A DNA stretch of 64,000 bases, taken from NCBI GenBank assembly GCA_016790225.1, contig JAEUOZ010000012.1:1-64000 (forward strand), given 5' to 3'. The translations under genes and the position numbers were made by a program. Source of the stretch: Rubrivivax sp. (GTDB taxonomy: Bacteria > Pseudomonadota > Gammaproteobacteria > Burkholderiales > Burkholderiaceae). Below are positions 26,088-36,537 of this stretch, in pieces (position 1 is the stretch's first letter; every line of letters starts with the position of its first letter). The notes beneath the pieces are model-generated. The model did not search any database, had not been told where the DNA came from, and was given only the letters and a program-made list of their open reading frames with translations.

Positions 26088-27175
26088 GCACCGCTTCGAC
26101 GCTGCAGCTTCTCACCAGCGCCCAAGCGCGCTTTGACGCGGCGCGCGAGCTCTCTGCCCTGCAGGCGATCCTGGGCCATGGCTTCGTGGTGCAGGTGGCA
26201 GCGGCCCTGCCCGAGGGCTGGGGCCCCTGGCGCGGCGCGCAGGTACCGGCGCTGCAGCAGCGCCTGCAGGCGGTCGTCGAGCCCCTGAACCAGCCTGGGC
26301 TGCTCAACCGCTGGCTGAAGGAGCCGGACGACGCGGCCCTGGCGCAGTGGGTCGCTGATCGGCTGGACCTGCCCGTGCCCGCACGCGTGAGCCTGCGCCG
26401 CCACGCGCGCCAGGGCCTGGACCGTCTGCCGATGGCTGACGGCTCGGTTCAGCAGCAGAGCTGGCGCCGCTACCGCTTCGAATCCGCGCACCGCCTGCCG
26501 CACGTGCCACCGGGCCACAAGTGCGGCCGCATGCACGGCCACGGCTTCGAAGCCCTGGTGCGCGCGGTGAACACGCCGCCCGAGGCCCTGGATGCCGCCT
26601 GGGCCCCGCTGCACCACCAGCTGCACCGCGCCTGCCTGAACCACATCCCCGGCCTGGACAACCCCACCAGCGAGCGGCTCGCCAGCTGGTTGTGGAGCCA
26701 GCTACAGCCTGCGCTGCCGGGCCTGTGCGGCGTCACCGTCTACGAGACGGCTTCCTGCGGTGCCCATGTGGACGGTGGCCTGCACCGCATCTGGAAGGAC
26801 TTCAGCTTCGACAGCGCCACGCGGCTGCGCCACGCGCCCGCCGGCGACGCCTGGACCGGCCTGCACGGCCATACCTACACCCTGCGTCTGCACCTGCGCG
26901 CGGCCCTGGACGAGCGCCTGGGCTGGGCCGTCGATTTTGGCGACGTCAAGCAGGCCTTCCGCCCGGTCTTCGATGCCATCGATCACCGCAGCCTGGACGA
27001 TCTGGCGGGCCTGGCCGATGGCGACTGCGGGAGCCTGGCGCGCTGGATCCACGAACAGGCGCAGCCGCTGCTGCCTGCCCTGTACCGCGTCGATCTGTAC
27101 GAGACACCGGGCAACGGCTGCCTGCTCGTGCCGCCGGGCGACGAGCAGCCCTGGCTGCCGGTGAGCGAAGCCTGA
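26084..27175 (+). CDS. queD: Three-domain QueD (6-carboxy-5,6,7,8-tetrahydropterin synthase)
   Basis: A 363-aa protein, about three times the size of QueD (~120 aa). Domain 1 (about 9-108) is degenerate, with FDAAREL and only GHGF in place of the zinc site. Domain 2 (about 128-231) keeps zinc ligands His136 (ESAHRL), His151 and His153 (HGH), catalytic Cys147 (GHKCGRM) and Glu221 (YETA), but the Asp-His pair expected before LN is replaced by His181-Arg182. Domain 3 (about 238-348) lacks the first His (Thr246) and the Cys (Trp257) but keeps HGHT, WAVDF, Asp300-His301 and Glu340 (YETP). It makes 6-carboxytetrahydropterin from dihydroneopterin triphosphate. GTG start at 26084 has GGAGG 8 bases upstream. 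Confidence 0.92.
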   Translation: MSTASTLQLLTSAQARFDAARELSALQAILGHGFVVQVAAALPEGWGPWRGAQVPALQQRLQAVVEPLNQPGLLNRWLKEPDDAALAQWVADRLDLPVPARVSLRRHARQGLDRLPMADGSVQQQSWRRYRFESAHRLPHVPPGHKCGRMHGHGFEALVRAVNTPPEALDAAWAPLHHQLHRACLNHIPGLDNPTSERLASWLWSQLQPALPGLCGVTVYETASCGAHVDGGLHRIWKDFSFDSATRLRHAPAGDAWTGLHGHTYTLRLHLRAALDERLGWAVDFGDVKQAFRPVFDAIDHRSLDDLAGLADGDCGSLARWIHEQAQPLLPALYRVDLYETPGNGCLLVPPGDEQPWLPVSEA

Positions 27176-27200
27176 GCGCCTGAGCGCTTGCGAAACTGCC

Positions 27201-27836
27201 ATGAGCTACAGCGTCAAGGAAATCTTCTACACCCTGCAAGGCGAAGGCGCACAGGCCGGACGCGCTGCTGTCTTCTGCCGCTTCGCCGGCTGCAACCTGT
27301 GGAGCGGCCGCGAGCAGGACCGCGCCAGCGCCGCCTGCAACTTCTGCGACACCGACTTCGTGGGCACCGACGGCCAGGGCGGCGGCAAGTTCGAGACCGC
27401 CCAGGCCCTGGCCGAGGCGGTGCGCGCGCGCTGGCCCGTGGCCCCGGGCGGCCGGCCCTATGTGGTCTGCACTGGCGGCGAGCCCCTGCTGCAACTGGAT
27501 GCCCCGCTGGTGCAGGCGCTGCACGAGGCCGGCTTCGAGATCGCCGTGGAGACCAACGGCACGCAGCCCGCGCCCACCGGGCTGGACTGGATCTGCGTCA
27601 GCCCCAAGGGCCGCGTGCCCCTGGTGCTGAACGCCGGCAATGAGCTGAAGCTGGTCTATCCACAGACCGATGCAGCGCCGGAACGCTTTGCCGGCCTGCG
27701 CTTCGATCACTTCTTCCTGCAGCCCATGGACGGCCTGCTGCAGCGCCAGGCCATGCGCCAGGCGGCCGCCTACTGCATGGCCCATCCGCAATGGCGGCTG
27801 AGCCTGCAGACGCACAAGGTCGTGGGCATCGACTGA
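27201..27836 (+). CDS. queE: 7-carboxy-7-deazaguanine synthase QueE, CX14CX2C type
   Basis: A 211-aa radical SAM enzyme that rearranges 6-carboxytetrahydropterin to 7-carboxy-7-deazaguanine. The Fe-S cysteines are Cys31, Cys46 and Cys49, spaced C-X14-C-X2-C rather than the standard CX3CX2C; this loop is known in the Burkholderia multivorans enzyme. The opening VKEIFYTLQGEG and the TGGEPLLQL block are typical. It follows queD by 25 bp, completing queC-queD-queE. No queF is in the window; folE, which makes the substrate, is also absent. Confidence 0.95.
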   Translation: MSYSVKEIFYTLQGEGAQAGRAAVFCRFAGCNLWSGREQDRASAACNFCDTDFVGTDGQGGGKFETAQALAEAVRARWPVAPGGRPYVVCTGGEPLLQLDAPLVQALHEAGFEIAVETNGTQPAPTGLDWICVSPKGRVPLVLNAGNELKLVYPQTDAAPERFAGLRFDHFFLQPMDGLLQRQAMRQAAAYCMAHPQWRLSLQTHKVVGID

Positions 27837-27918
27837 GCGAGCCGCCCCGAGCGGCTGGCCACGACGGCAGCGCTGAGGCGACAATCCCGATCCCCTTCTG
27901 CTGCCGGCCCCGCCCGGC

Positions 27919-29238
27919 ATGCCCAGCACCATGGCTCTTCAAGAGACCCCGCCCCGGCCCGACAGCGATCCCTCTGCAGCGCCGGACGCGCCTGGCACCA
28001 TGCCGTCCGCGCCCTTGGCGGACGTCGCCGAACAGCCCGTGCCAGAGACGGCCGAGCAGCCAGTGGCTGAAGTCGATGAGCAGCCTGCGGCTGACGTCGC
28101 TCAGCCGCCGCAGGCCGAGGTCGCCCAACCGCCTGTGGCGCCCGATGCGTCCGCCGAAGAAGCAGCGCCTGCCGCTGACAACGCAGACAGCGCCGAGCCA
28201 GCCGCCGAAGTCTCGGCCGCCGCGCCGGGTCTGAGCCCGGCTCAGACCGCCACGCGACTGGCCGAACTGTTCCCGGCGCTCTTCAGTGCCACGCCCAAGC
28301 CCATCAAGCTGCGCATCCAGGCCGACATCCAGCTGCGCGCGCCCGGGGTGTTCACGCGCCGCGTGCTGTCCATCGTGCTGGGCCGCTACACGACCACCAC
28401 GCCCTACCTGAAATCGCTGGTCGGTGCCGCCCAGCGTTTCGATCTGGATGGCCAGGAGGCCGGCGAGATCAGCGAAGAGCACCGTCTGGCCGCCCAGGCC
28501 GAACTGGAGCGTCGGCGCCAGATCGTCGAAGCCCGGCGCGCGGCCGAACGCGCGCAACGCCCGCCGCGCACGCCGCAGGCGGGCAACGCCCCTGGGGCCG
28601 TGGACGGCGTGCAGGGCGCGCAAGCCGCCTCGGGCAGGCCGGATCGCCCCCCGCGACGCGAGGGCCGCGGACCGGGCAACCCCAACACCCGACCACAGCA
28701 GCACGGCGGCCAGGGACCCCGCGACGGCAGCCCCGAATCGGGCCGTGGAAATCGACCGGATCGCCCGGGTCGTGCACCGGGCGGCGCAGCGGGCGGCGCC
28801 CCAAGCGGCGCATCCCGTGGCGGACCGCGCGGCGACGGTCGCTCCGTACCACGCGGCCCGCGCGCCGATGCCCCTGTGGCGGCCAGCCCTGCCGACGCCT
28901 TGTCGCCCCAGCCCTTTGCCCCGCGGGAACGCGCGCCCGGCCGCCGGCCGGACGCTGCCGGGCCGGCTGGCGCGTGGCCAGCGCAGCGCGAGCCGCAGCG
29001 AGCTCAGCGCCCGCAGATGCCGCGACATCCCGCAGCCACGCCCCACGCCCGCGCCGAGACTGAAAGCGCGCCGCCCCGCGATCCCGCGCAGCGGGACCGC
29101 GCCAACCTGCTGCGTGCCTGGGAAACCAGTTCGCTGACCAAGGCCAACTTCTGCGTGCTCAAACGCATGACCGAAGCGGAGTTTGACGCCCAGCTGGATC
29201 TGGCCCGGCAAGAGCGCGGCCCGGTTCGCCGCGGCTGA
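27919..29238 (+). CDS. ProQ/FinO-family RNA chaperone with long disordered tails
   Basis: A 439-aa protein. The ProQ/FinO RNA-binding domain covers about 105-190: LAELFPALFSATPKPIKLRI, then GVFTRRVLSIVLGRYTTTTPYL, which includes the expected basic concave face. It is preceded by an acidic, Pro/Ala-rich N-tail (1-100) and followed by a long Arg/Gly/Pro-rich tail (about 200-390), then a short conserved end (LLRAWETSSLTKANFC VLKRM, split here). Such long tails are seen in betaproteobacterial members. A second in-frame ATG at 27931 is possible. It binds sRNAs and mRNA 3' ends; targets are unknown. Confidence 0.88.
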   Translation: MPSTMALQETPPRPDSDPSAAPDAPGTMPSAPLADVAEQPVPETAEQPVAEVDEQPAADVAQPPQAEVAQPPVAPDASAEEAAPAADNADSAEPAAEVSAAAPGLSPAQTATRLAELFPALFSATPKPIKLRIQADIQLRAPGVFTRRVLSIVLGRYTTTTPYLKSLVGAAQRFDLDGQEAGEISEEHRLAAQAELERRRQIVEARRAAERAQRPPRTPQAGNAPGAVDGVQGAQAASGRPDRPPRREGRGPGNPNTRPQQHGGQGPRDGSPESGRGNRPDRPGRAPGGAAGGAPSGASRGGPRGDGRSVPRGPRADAPVAASPADALSPQPFAPRERAPGRRPDAAGPAGAWPAQREPQRAQRPQMPRHPAATPHARAETESAPPRDPAQRDRANLLRAWETSSLTKANFCVLKRMTEAEFDAQLDLARQERGPVRRG

Positions 29239-29252
29239 TCGATCGCCGCCCC

Positions 29253-29615
29253 GTGCTGCCTGGCTCCAAGCCTTCCTCCGATGGCGGCAGACCCGCCGTC
29301 CCGCCACGCCCGATGCCAGCCGGCAGCGACAGCTTCTACCGACCCTACGGCCGCCTGCCATGGCGCCGACGGCTGCTGATCGCGCTGCTGGCCATCGTCA
29401 CGGCCGTCACGGTGGTGCTGACCCTGCTGTCGCCCCCGGGCGGCGTGCAGCGCCCGCGGGCGCTCGGTGCTCCCGCGGCCGATGTGGCGCCCTGCGCGCC
29501 GGGCCAGACCCAGGACTGCGTGGGCAGCAAGAGCACGGTGCAGCTGATTCCCGGGCAGGCAGCGGCTGCGGCCGCGCCGGCCGCATCAGGATCCGCTTCA
29601 AGCCCTCTGCGTTGA
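29253..29615 (+). CDS. Small single-pass membrane protein, unknown
   Basis: A 120-aa frame from GTG 29253; an internal ATG at 29313 (MPAGSDSFYRPY) is the better start by conservation. It has basic residues (LPWRRR) before one hydrophobic helix (LLIALLAIVTAVTVVLTLL), then a periplasmic or cytoplasmic tail with two cysteines (APCAPGQTQDCVG) and a Ala/Pro-rich end. Lying 14 bp after the ProQ-like gene, it may be cotranscribed. Not recognized. Confidence 0.55.
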   Translation: MLPGSKPSSDGGRPAVPPRPMPAGSDSFYRPYGRLPWRRRLLIALLAIVTAVTVVLTLLSPPGGVQRPRALGAPAADVAPCAPGQTQDCVGSKSTVQLIPGQAAAAAAPAASGSASSPLR

Positions 29616-29649
29616 GCGTCCCGGCCCCAGCCGGGCCTGGCGTTTGCCT

Positions 29650-30705
29650 TCAGCGCCCGCGAACCATCGCCAGCACCTTGCCGGTGTCCAGCGTGCGGGC
29701 CTTTTCCTGGATCGTCGGCAGGTGGCGGCTGTACAGGCCCTGCGCCTGCTGGGACACCGAGGCATAGCTGTCCTTGAGCATCTGGGCTGAGAACGTGCGC
29801 CCGCCGGCGTAGTAGCGCTTGGCCACATGCCCCAGCGCATAGGTGCTGGCAAAGCTCATGCCCGAACTCACGGCCTGCTTGCCCACGCCGCCCAGCACGC
29901 TGCCGATCATCCCGCCACCGCCCACGCGCTTGAGCAAGCCGCCCAGCAGCTTGCGCCCGGCGCTCTCCAGGTACTGCGAGGTCAGCCCCACGCCGGCCGC
30001 CGCGAGGAAATCCTTGATGTGCCCGCTGTCCAGCTCATAGCCGTGCGCCTTGCCGATCTGGTAGACCAGCCGCATCTGCAGCGGAATGATGGCCATCGTC
30101 GACAGCGATTCGGGCAGCAGCTCCAGGGCGCCGTTCAGGATCGACGCGTCCAGGATCTGCTTGTCCATCGCTGCGCTGTCCACGGAAGCCTGAGGCACCA
30201 GGGCGCCGGCCGCACCACCGCCGCTGCCCGCGCCACCCAGGCCCGGCTGCGCCGCGGCCGTCGACGCAGCGGCTGCACCTGCTGCTGCTGCCGCCGCTGC
30301 TGCACCAAGACCCAGGCCCGCGCCCAACGGCGCGCTGGACAGGCTCTCGGCCTGCTGGACGAACCCGTCGGCCGACAGCAGCTCCAGCCCCAGGCCCTGG
30401 CGCAACTGGCCCAGGAAGGCCTGCTCCGCGGGCGAGTGCGCGCCATCGGCATCGCACACACACACGGCCATCTCGTAGGCCAGGTGGCGCGATTCTTCGC
30501 TGGCCAGCGCCGGCAGCGTGCTGGCCAGGGTCACGCGCTTCATCAGCACATCCTGCACCAGCGAGGGCAGGCGCACCGCATCGTCGTTGGACAAAGCTTC
30601 GGCGATGCGCCGGATTTCCGCCCGCTCGCGCTCGTGCTTGCTGCCATCGGCAAAAGCCGCCAGCAGGCTGATGGTCAGGACGGCTTGGGTTTCTGAAGGA
30701 CTCAT
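29650..30705 (-). CDS. TerB-domain protein with C-terminal DUF697-like region
   Basis: A 351-aa protein. The N-terminal ~115 residues match a TerB-like helical domain (AVLTISLLAAFADGSKHERE, then CVCDADGAHSPAEQAFLGQL), which holds acidic metal-site candidates. A Gly/Ala-rich linker (about 125-175) leads to a helical region (MAIIPLQMRLVYQIGKAHGY) that resembles the DUF697 family found in YcjF-type inner membrane proteins. It probably associates with the membrane and with stress (tellurite-type) functions; this is inference from family names. It converges on the preceding gene, 34 bp apart. Confidence 0.8.
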   Translation of the reverse strand: MSPSETQAVLTISLLAAFADGSKHERERAEIRRIAEALSNDDAVRLPSLVQDVLMKRVTLASTLPALASEESRHLAYEMAVCVCDADGAHSPAEQAFLGQLRQGLGLELLSADGFVQQAESLSSAPLGAGLGLGAAAAAAAAGAAAASTAAAQPGLGGAGSGGGAAGALVPQASVDSAAMDKQILDASILNGALELLPESLSTMAIIPLQMRLVYQIGKAHGYELDSGHIKDFLAAAGVGLTSQYLESAGRKLLGGLLKRVGGGGMIGSVLGGVGKQAVSSGMSFASTYALGHVAKRYYAGGRTFSAQMLKDSYASVSQQAQGLYSRHLPTIQEKARTLDTGKVLAMVRGR

Positions 30706-30860
30706 GATGGGAGGCTTTCCAACGACCTGGCCGCTGCGGGGCGCGCACCCCGCGCGGCCAGGACAGGGTTCATCCCGACGCTGTGTCGCGCCGGCTCGGG
30801 TCTTCGCGCAGACGGGATCCTATCGGTCGCTGCGGCTCGGTCACGTCATGGGCCGGCGGC

Positions 30861-31268
30861 TCAGGCCGCACGCGGCTGTGCCGGTGCGCTCGGCCCCGGC
30901 CCCGATCCACGCCGCACCAGCCAGTGGCCCAGCACGGCCAGCAGCAGCAGCAAGGCCATGCCCAGACCCCAGACGATCCAGATCAGCGGCACCAGCCAGC
31001 CGACCGCCGCACCGATCCAGGGCCAGGCCTCACGCAGGCTTTCCATCACATCGACGAAGAACATTTGCATCGACTGCAGCCAGCCCAGATCGAGCCACAC
31101 CACCAGCCAGGTCGGCAATGACCAGCTCGACAGCGCGCCGGCCAGATCCACGGCGCCGCCCCCCGCGAGCTGCCCGCCGACCCACTCCAGGCCCGAGGCG
31201 CCGAGCCAGGACAGGCCCGTCCAGCCCAGGGCCAGCACCGCAAAGACGATCCAGATCAACCAGCTCAT
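30861..31268 (-). CDS. Small integral membrane protein, unknown
   Basis: A 135-aa protein from ATG 31268 with AGGAG 9 bases upstream. Three hydrophobic segments are seen: WLIWIVFAVLALGWTGLSWL near the start, an amphipathic middle with WSLPTWLVVWLDLGWLQSM, and a C-terminal LVPLIWIVWGLGMALLLLLA followed by a basic tail. It is Trp-rich. I do not recognize the family. It lies 155 bp upstream of the TerB-like gene in the same direction. Confidence 0.65.
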   Translation of the reverse strand: MSWLIWIVFAVLALGWTGLSWLGASGLEWVGGQLAGGGAVDLAGALSSWSLPTWLVVWLDLGWLQSMQMFFVDVMESLREAWPWIGAAVGWLVPLIWIVWGLGMALLLLLAVLGHWLVRRGSGPGPSAPAQPRAA

Positions 31269-31457
31269 CGCACTCACTCCTGCACATTGCCGCGCCAGGC
31301 ACTGGCGCACGCCACAGTGTCGGGCGCGAGGGGAAGACCCCGCAGCGCGCACGGAGTTCCCCGGCTGGCGACGGCGGTGACCGCCTTGATCATGGCCAAG
31401 CCGCCCCATGCTCCTGCGCAGGAGCCTTGACGCGCTGCGGATGCGCGCAGTGGTCGA

Positions 31458-32249
31458 TCACCGCCGGGCCAGCGAGACGATCTGCTGCACCACAGGCTGC
31501 GGCAAGGGCCCCAAGGCGGCCAGCGCATCCAGCATCGCCAAGGCCGCCTCGGGCGTGCCTGACAGGCCTGGGGCCCAACGAGCCAGGTGTACGGCCTGCC
31601 CTGGGTGCCGGGCTTCAAAGCGGCGCTCTGCCGAAAAGGCATCGCGTGTGACGCCAGGCGTGCCGGCTTGCGCCTCGTCGATGAGTTCGAGCAGCCTATC
31701 CAGGGCAAAGACTTGCACCATGCGCATCGCCGCCACACGCTCGCCCCGTTGCCAGCGCTGCAATCCGACGAGCAGGTTGCTCAGCGCTTCACCTACCCGC
31801 CACTCGACACTGTGGGGCGCGGGCAGCGGGCGCGCCGGCGTCGCCCACGCCGCCTCCACCTCGGCCTCACGGCGCCACAGCCAGCGCCCGGGCGCATAGG
31901 GGATGCCGGCCAGCTCCTGCGGCTCGAACACCGCAAACTCGCAGAACAAGCCGTCTGACATCAGGGCCTTGCAGCCATCCACCGTGTTGGCAAAGGCCCA
32001 GGCCAGCGGGTGGGCGGCGGCCAGCCAGTCCAGGCTGCTCAGGTAGCCCGGCTTGCTGCCCGGACGCACGAGGACAAAGAAGTCCAGATCCGACCAGGCG
32101 TCGGCGCGCTCGGTCTCGCAGCCCACCGAGCCCAGGCCCAGCAGTCCCAGGGCATCGGGCCGGGCGGCCAGCGATGCCGCCAAGGCTTGCAGACGATCGT
32201 GAAGGCGAGCGGGAAGTGCAGTCATCAATGCGCTCTTGGGTGCGGTCAT
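31458..32249 (-). CDS. Nucleotidyltransferase-fold protein
   Basis: A 263-aa protein with the nucleotidyltransferase motif GLGSVGCETERADAWSDLDF: Gly-Ser followed after about 10 residues by D-x-D, the metal-binding pair of the polymerase-beta superfamily. The rest is helical, including a region around RMVQVFALDRLLELIDEAQ. It resembles aminoglycoside nucleotidyltransferases in length, but resistance is not established, and it could be a small-molecule or tRNA-modifying enzyme. Start chosen at 32249; an internal ATG at 32225 is possible. The gene lies just downstream of gyrB. Confidence 0.7.
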   Translation of the reverse strand: MTAPKSALMTALPARLHDRLQALAASLAARPDALGLLGLGSVGCETERADAWSDLDFFVLVRPGSKPGYLSSLDWLAAAHPLAWAFANTVDGCKALMSDGLFCEFAVFEPQELAGIPYAPGRWLWRREAEVEAAWATPARPLPAPHSVEWRVGEALSNLLVGLQRWQRGERVAAMRMVQVFALDRLLELIDEAQAGTPGVTRDAFSAERRFEARHPGQAVHLARWAPGLSGTPEAALAMLDALAALGPLPQPVVQQIVSLARR

Positions 32250-32360
32250 GGAGTCGATCCTGAGTGAAGCATGCCCAGGGCTGGCGGAATGTCGAGCTGA
32301 GCGCGATCAGGCTCACCGCCGCCCTGCGCAATCGGCCTCGCGTCAGCGACTTGCACCGCT

Positions 32361-32452
32361 GGGCTTCGACAGGATCAGCCTGAACGGGGAGGTTTCGTTG
32401 CTCTTCCGAACGTTCCCGCGCTCAGCAGGGATCCTGTCGGACTGCCAAGCCC
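32361..32452. repeat. Imperfect hairpin repeat after gyrB
   Basis: The left arm GGGCTTCGACAGGATC (32361-32376) pairs with GATCCTGTCG (32430-32439) and the distal AAGCCC (32447-32452). The left arm resembles the TTCGACAAGCTCAGCC-type motif that I recall as widely dispersed between genes in Proteobacteria. It begins 111 bases past the nucleotidyltransferase start and ends 8 bases from the gyrB stop. Confidence 0.55.
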
Positions 32453-32459
32453 TTGTGCC

Positions 32460-35057
<2,598 letters not shown>

Positions 35058-36164
35058 TCAGATGCGCATGGGCATCACCACGTACTTGAACCCGGGCAGA
35101 TCGGGCGCGGTGATGAGGGCGCTGGCATTGCCGTCCTGAAGCTCGACCTTGACCATCTCGACGCTCATGTTGGCCAGGGCGTCGATCAGGTAGGTGACGT
35201 TGAAACCGATGTCGATGGCCTCGGCGCCGTAGTCGACTTCCAGCTCTTCCTTGGCCTCTTCCTGCTCGGCGTTGCTGGAGGCGATGCTCAGCTGGCCGGG
35301 TTCCAGGTTCAGCCGCACGCCTTTGAACTTCTCGCTGGTCAGGATGGCGGCGCGCTGCAGGCTGGCCAGGAGCGGCGCACGGCCCAGCATGATGGCGTTC
35401 TTGTGGTTCTTCGGGATCACGCGGTTGTAGTCGGGGAACTTGCCTTCCACCAGCTTGGTGACGAACTCCAGCCCCGCAAAGGCAAACTTCGCCTGGTTGT
35501 TGGCGAACTTCATCTCGATGGGCGTCTCTTCGTCCTTCAGCAGGCGCTGCAGCTCCAGCACCGTCTTGCGCGGCAGGATCACCTCCTGCTTGGGCACCTC
35601 GGTCTCCAGCGTGGCCTGCGCCAGCGCGAGGCGGTGGCCATCGGTAGCCACCAGCGTCAGCGTGCGGCCTTCGGCGATGAACAGGATGCCGTTGAGGTAG
35701 TAGCGGATGTCGTGCACCGCCATCGCGAAGTGCACCTGGTCGATCAGCCGGTGCAGGGTCTTCTGCGGCACGCCGAAGCTGGGGCCGAAATCGACCGCTT
35801 CGTTGACCAGCGGAAAGTCCTCGGCCGGCAGGGTCTGCAGCGTGAAGCGGCTCTTGCCGCCTTGCAGCGTCAGCTTGTTCTGCGCAGCACTCAAACTCAC
35901 CACCTGATCGGCTGGCAGCGCGCGCAGGATGTCGATCAGCTTGCGGGCGCCCACCGTGGTGCTGAAGGCTGCCGCATCGCCGCCCAGCTCGGCCGACGTC
36001 CGCACCTGGATCTCCAGGTCGCTGGAGGTGAGCTCGATCTGTGCGCCGTTCTTGCGGATCAGCACGTTGGCCAGGATCGGCAGCGTGTGTCTTCTCTCCA
36101 CGATGCCGGCCACCGATTGCAAGGCGGCAAGTACCTGCTCCTGGGCCGCTTTCAACACAATCAT
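35058..36164 (-). CDS. dnaN: DNA polymerase III sliding clamp (beta subunit)
   Basis: A 368-aa processivity clamp made of three repeated domains that dimerize around DNA. Conserved pieces are seen: RRHTLPILANVLI near the start, VATDGHRLALA in the middle, and the C-terminal YVVMPMRI, typical of beta clamps. The ATG at 36164 (MIVLKAAQEQ) is the usual start; the upstream in-frame region is in the putative oriC and is not protein-like. A ribosome site is not obvious, as in many dnaN genes. It lies 69 bp from gyrB. Confidence 0.97.
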   Translation of the reverse strand: MIVLKAAQEQVLAALQSVAGIVERRHTLPILANVLIRKNGAQIELTSSDLEIQVRTSAELGGDAAAFSTTVGARKLIDILRALPADQVVSLSAAQNKLTLQGGKSRFTLQTLPAEDFPLVNEAVDFGPSFGVPQKTLHRLIDQVHFAMAVHDIRYYLNGILFIAEGRTLTLVATDGHRLALAQATLETEVPKQEVILPRKTVLELQRLLKDEETPIEMKFANNQAKFAFAGLEFVTKLVEGKFPDYNRVIPKNHKNAIMLGRAPLLASLQRAAILTSEKFKGVRLNLEPGQLSIASSNAEQEEAKEELEVDYGAEAIDIGFNVTYLIDALANMSVEMVKVELQDGNASALITAPDLPGFKYVVMPMRI

Positions 36165-36404
36165 GATGTTTTCAATCTTTGAAGATGGTGGTGAGTAGTA
36201 GACAGGCCTCGAACCTGTGAACAAGGCTATTTTCGCCTGTTTGTTCAAGGGTTTAGGCGCCGGAGAACCCTGTGGGTCGTAACCATGTTCGTCCGGGTCG
36301 AAATGGGGATAAGAGCGGCGAAGTCGGGTCTCTTGTGGATATCAGGAGGCTTGTGCCGGTGTCATGCCCAGGCTTGTCCACAGGCCGCGAAGGCGGAGTG
36401 CGGC

Positions 36405-36506
36405 CTCGGGCGGTTCGTGCGGCACAGGAGGTCCAAGGGGAGGGATCGGAGGGCGTGGCTTCTCTCCACGCCCTCGCGGAGCTCGGGCGGTTCGTGCGGC
36501 ACAGGA
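36405..36506. repeat. 25-bp perfect direct repeat near the end of dnaA
   Basis: An identical 25-bp sequence occurs at 36405-36429 and 36482-36506; it contains GGCGGTTCGTGCGGCACAGG. The copies are 77 bp apart. A hairpin with an 8-bp stem (GGGCGTGG / CCACGCCC, 36451-36473) lies between them, and the second copy runs into the CTTGA hairpin. Confidence 0.85.
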
Positions 36507-36530
36507 CAGTCCTCAAGGGACTGTCCTGTG
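36500..36530. repeat. 31-nt hairpin with CTTGA loop, copy 2 (minus orientation)
   Basis: A perfect 13-bp stem with the 5-nt loop CTTGA when read on the minus strand, ending 7 bases past the dnaA stop. The core GGACAGTCC-CTTGA-GGACTGTCC differs from the copy at 23559-23589 but keeps size, loop and pairing. No T tract follows. Confidence 0.75.
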
Positions 36531-36537
36531 TCCGCAC

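Larger units (their letters stand above)
36165..36537. other. oriC: Candidate replication origin between dnaA and dnaN
   Basis: This 373-bp gap contains DnaA-box-like sequences: TTGTCCACA (36374-36382), TGTGGATAT (36334-36342), TGGGGATAA (36304-36312), all one mismatch from TTATCCACA on one strand, and the weaker TGTGAACAA (36216-36224). An AT-richer stretch lies beside dnaN (about 36160-36250). Towards dnaA it also has a 25-bp direct repeat and two hairpins. Together with dnaA, dnaN, parAB and parS nearby, an origin here is likely, but the dnaA-rpmH gap is an alternative. Confidence 0.5.

Noticed and set aside
27655..27665. CTATCCACA in queE (and again in lptC) as DnaA boxes
   Set aside because: Single isolated near-matches in coding sequence far from the origin cluster.
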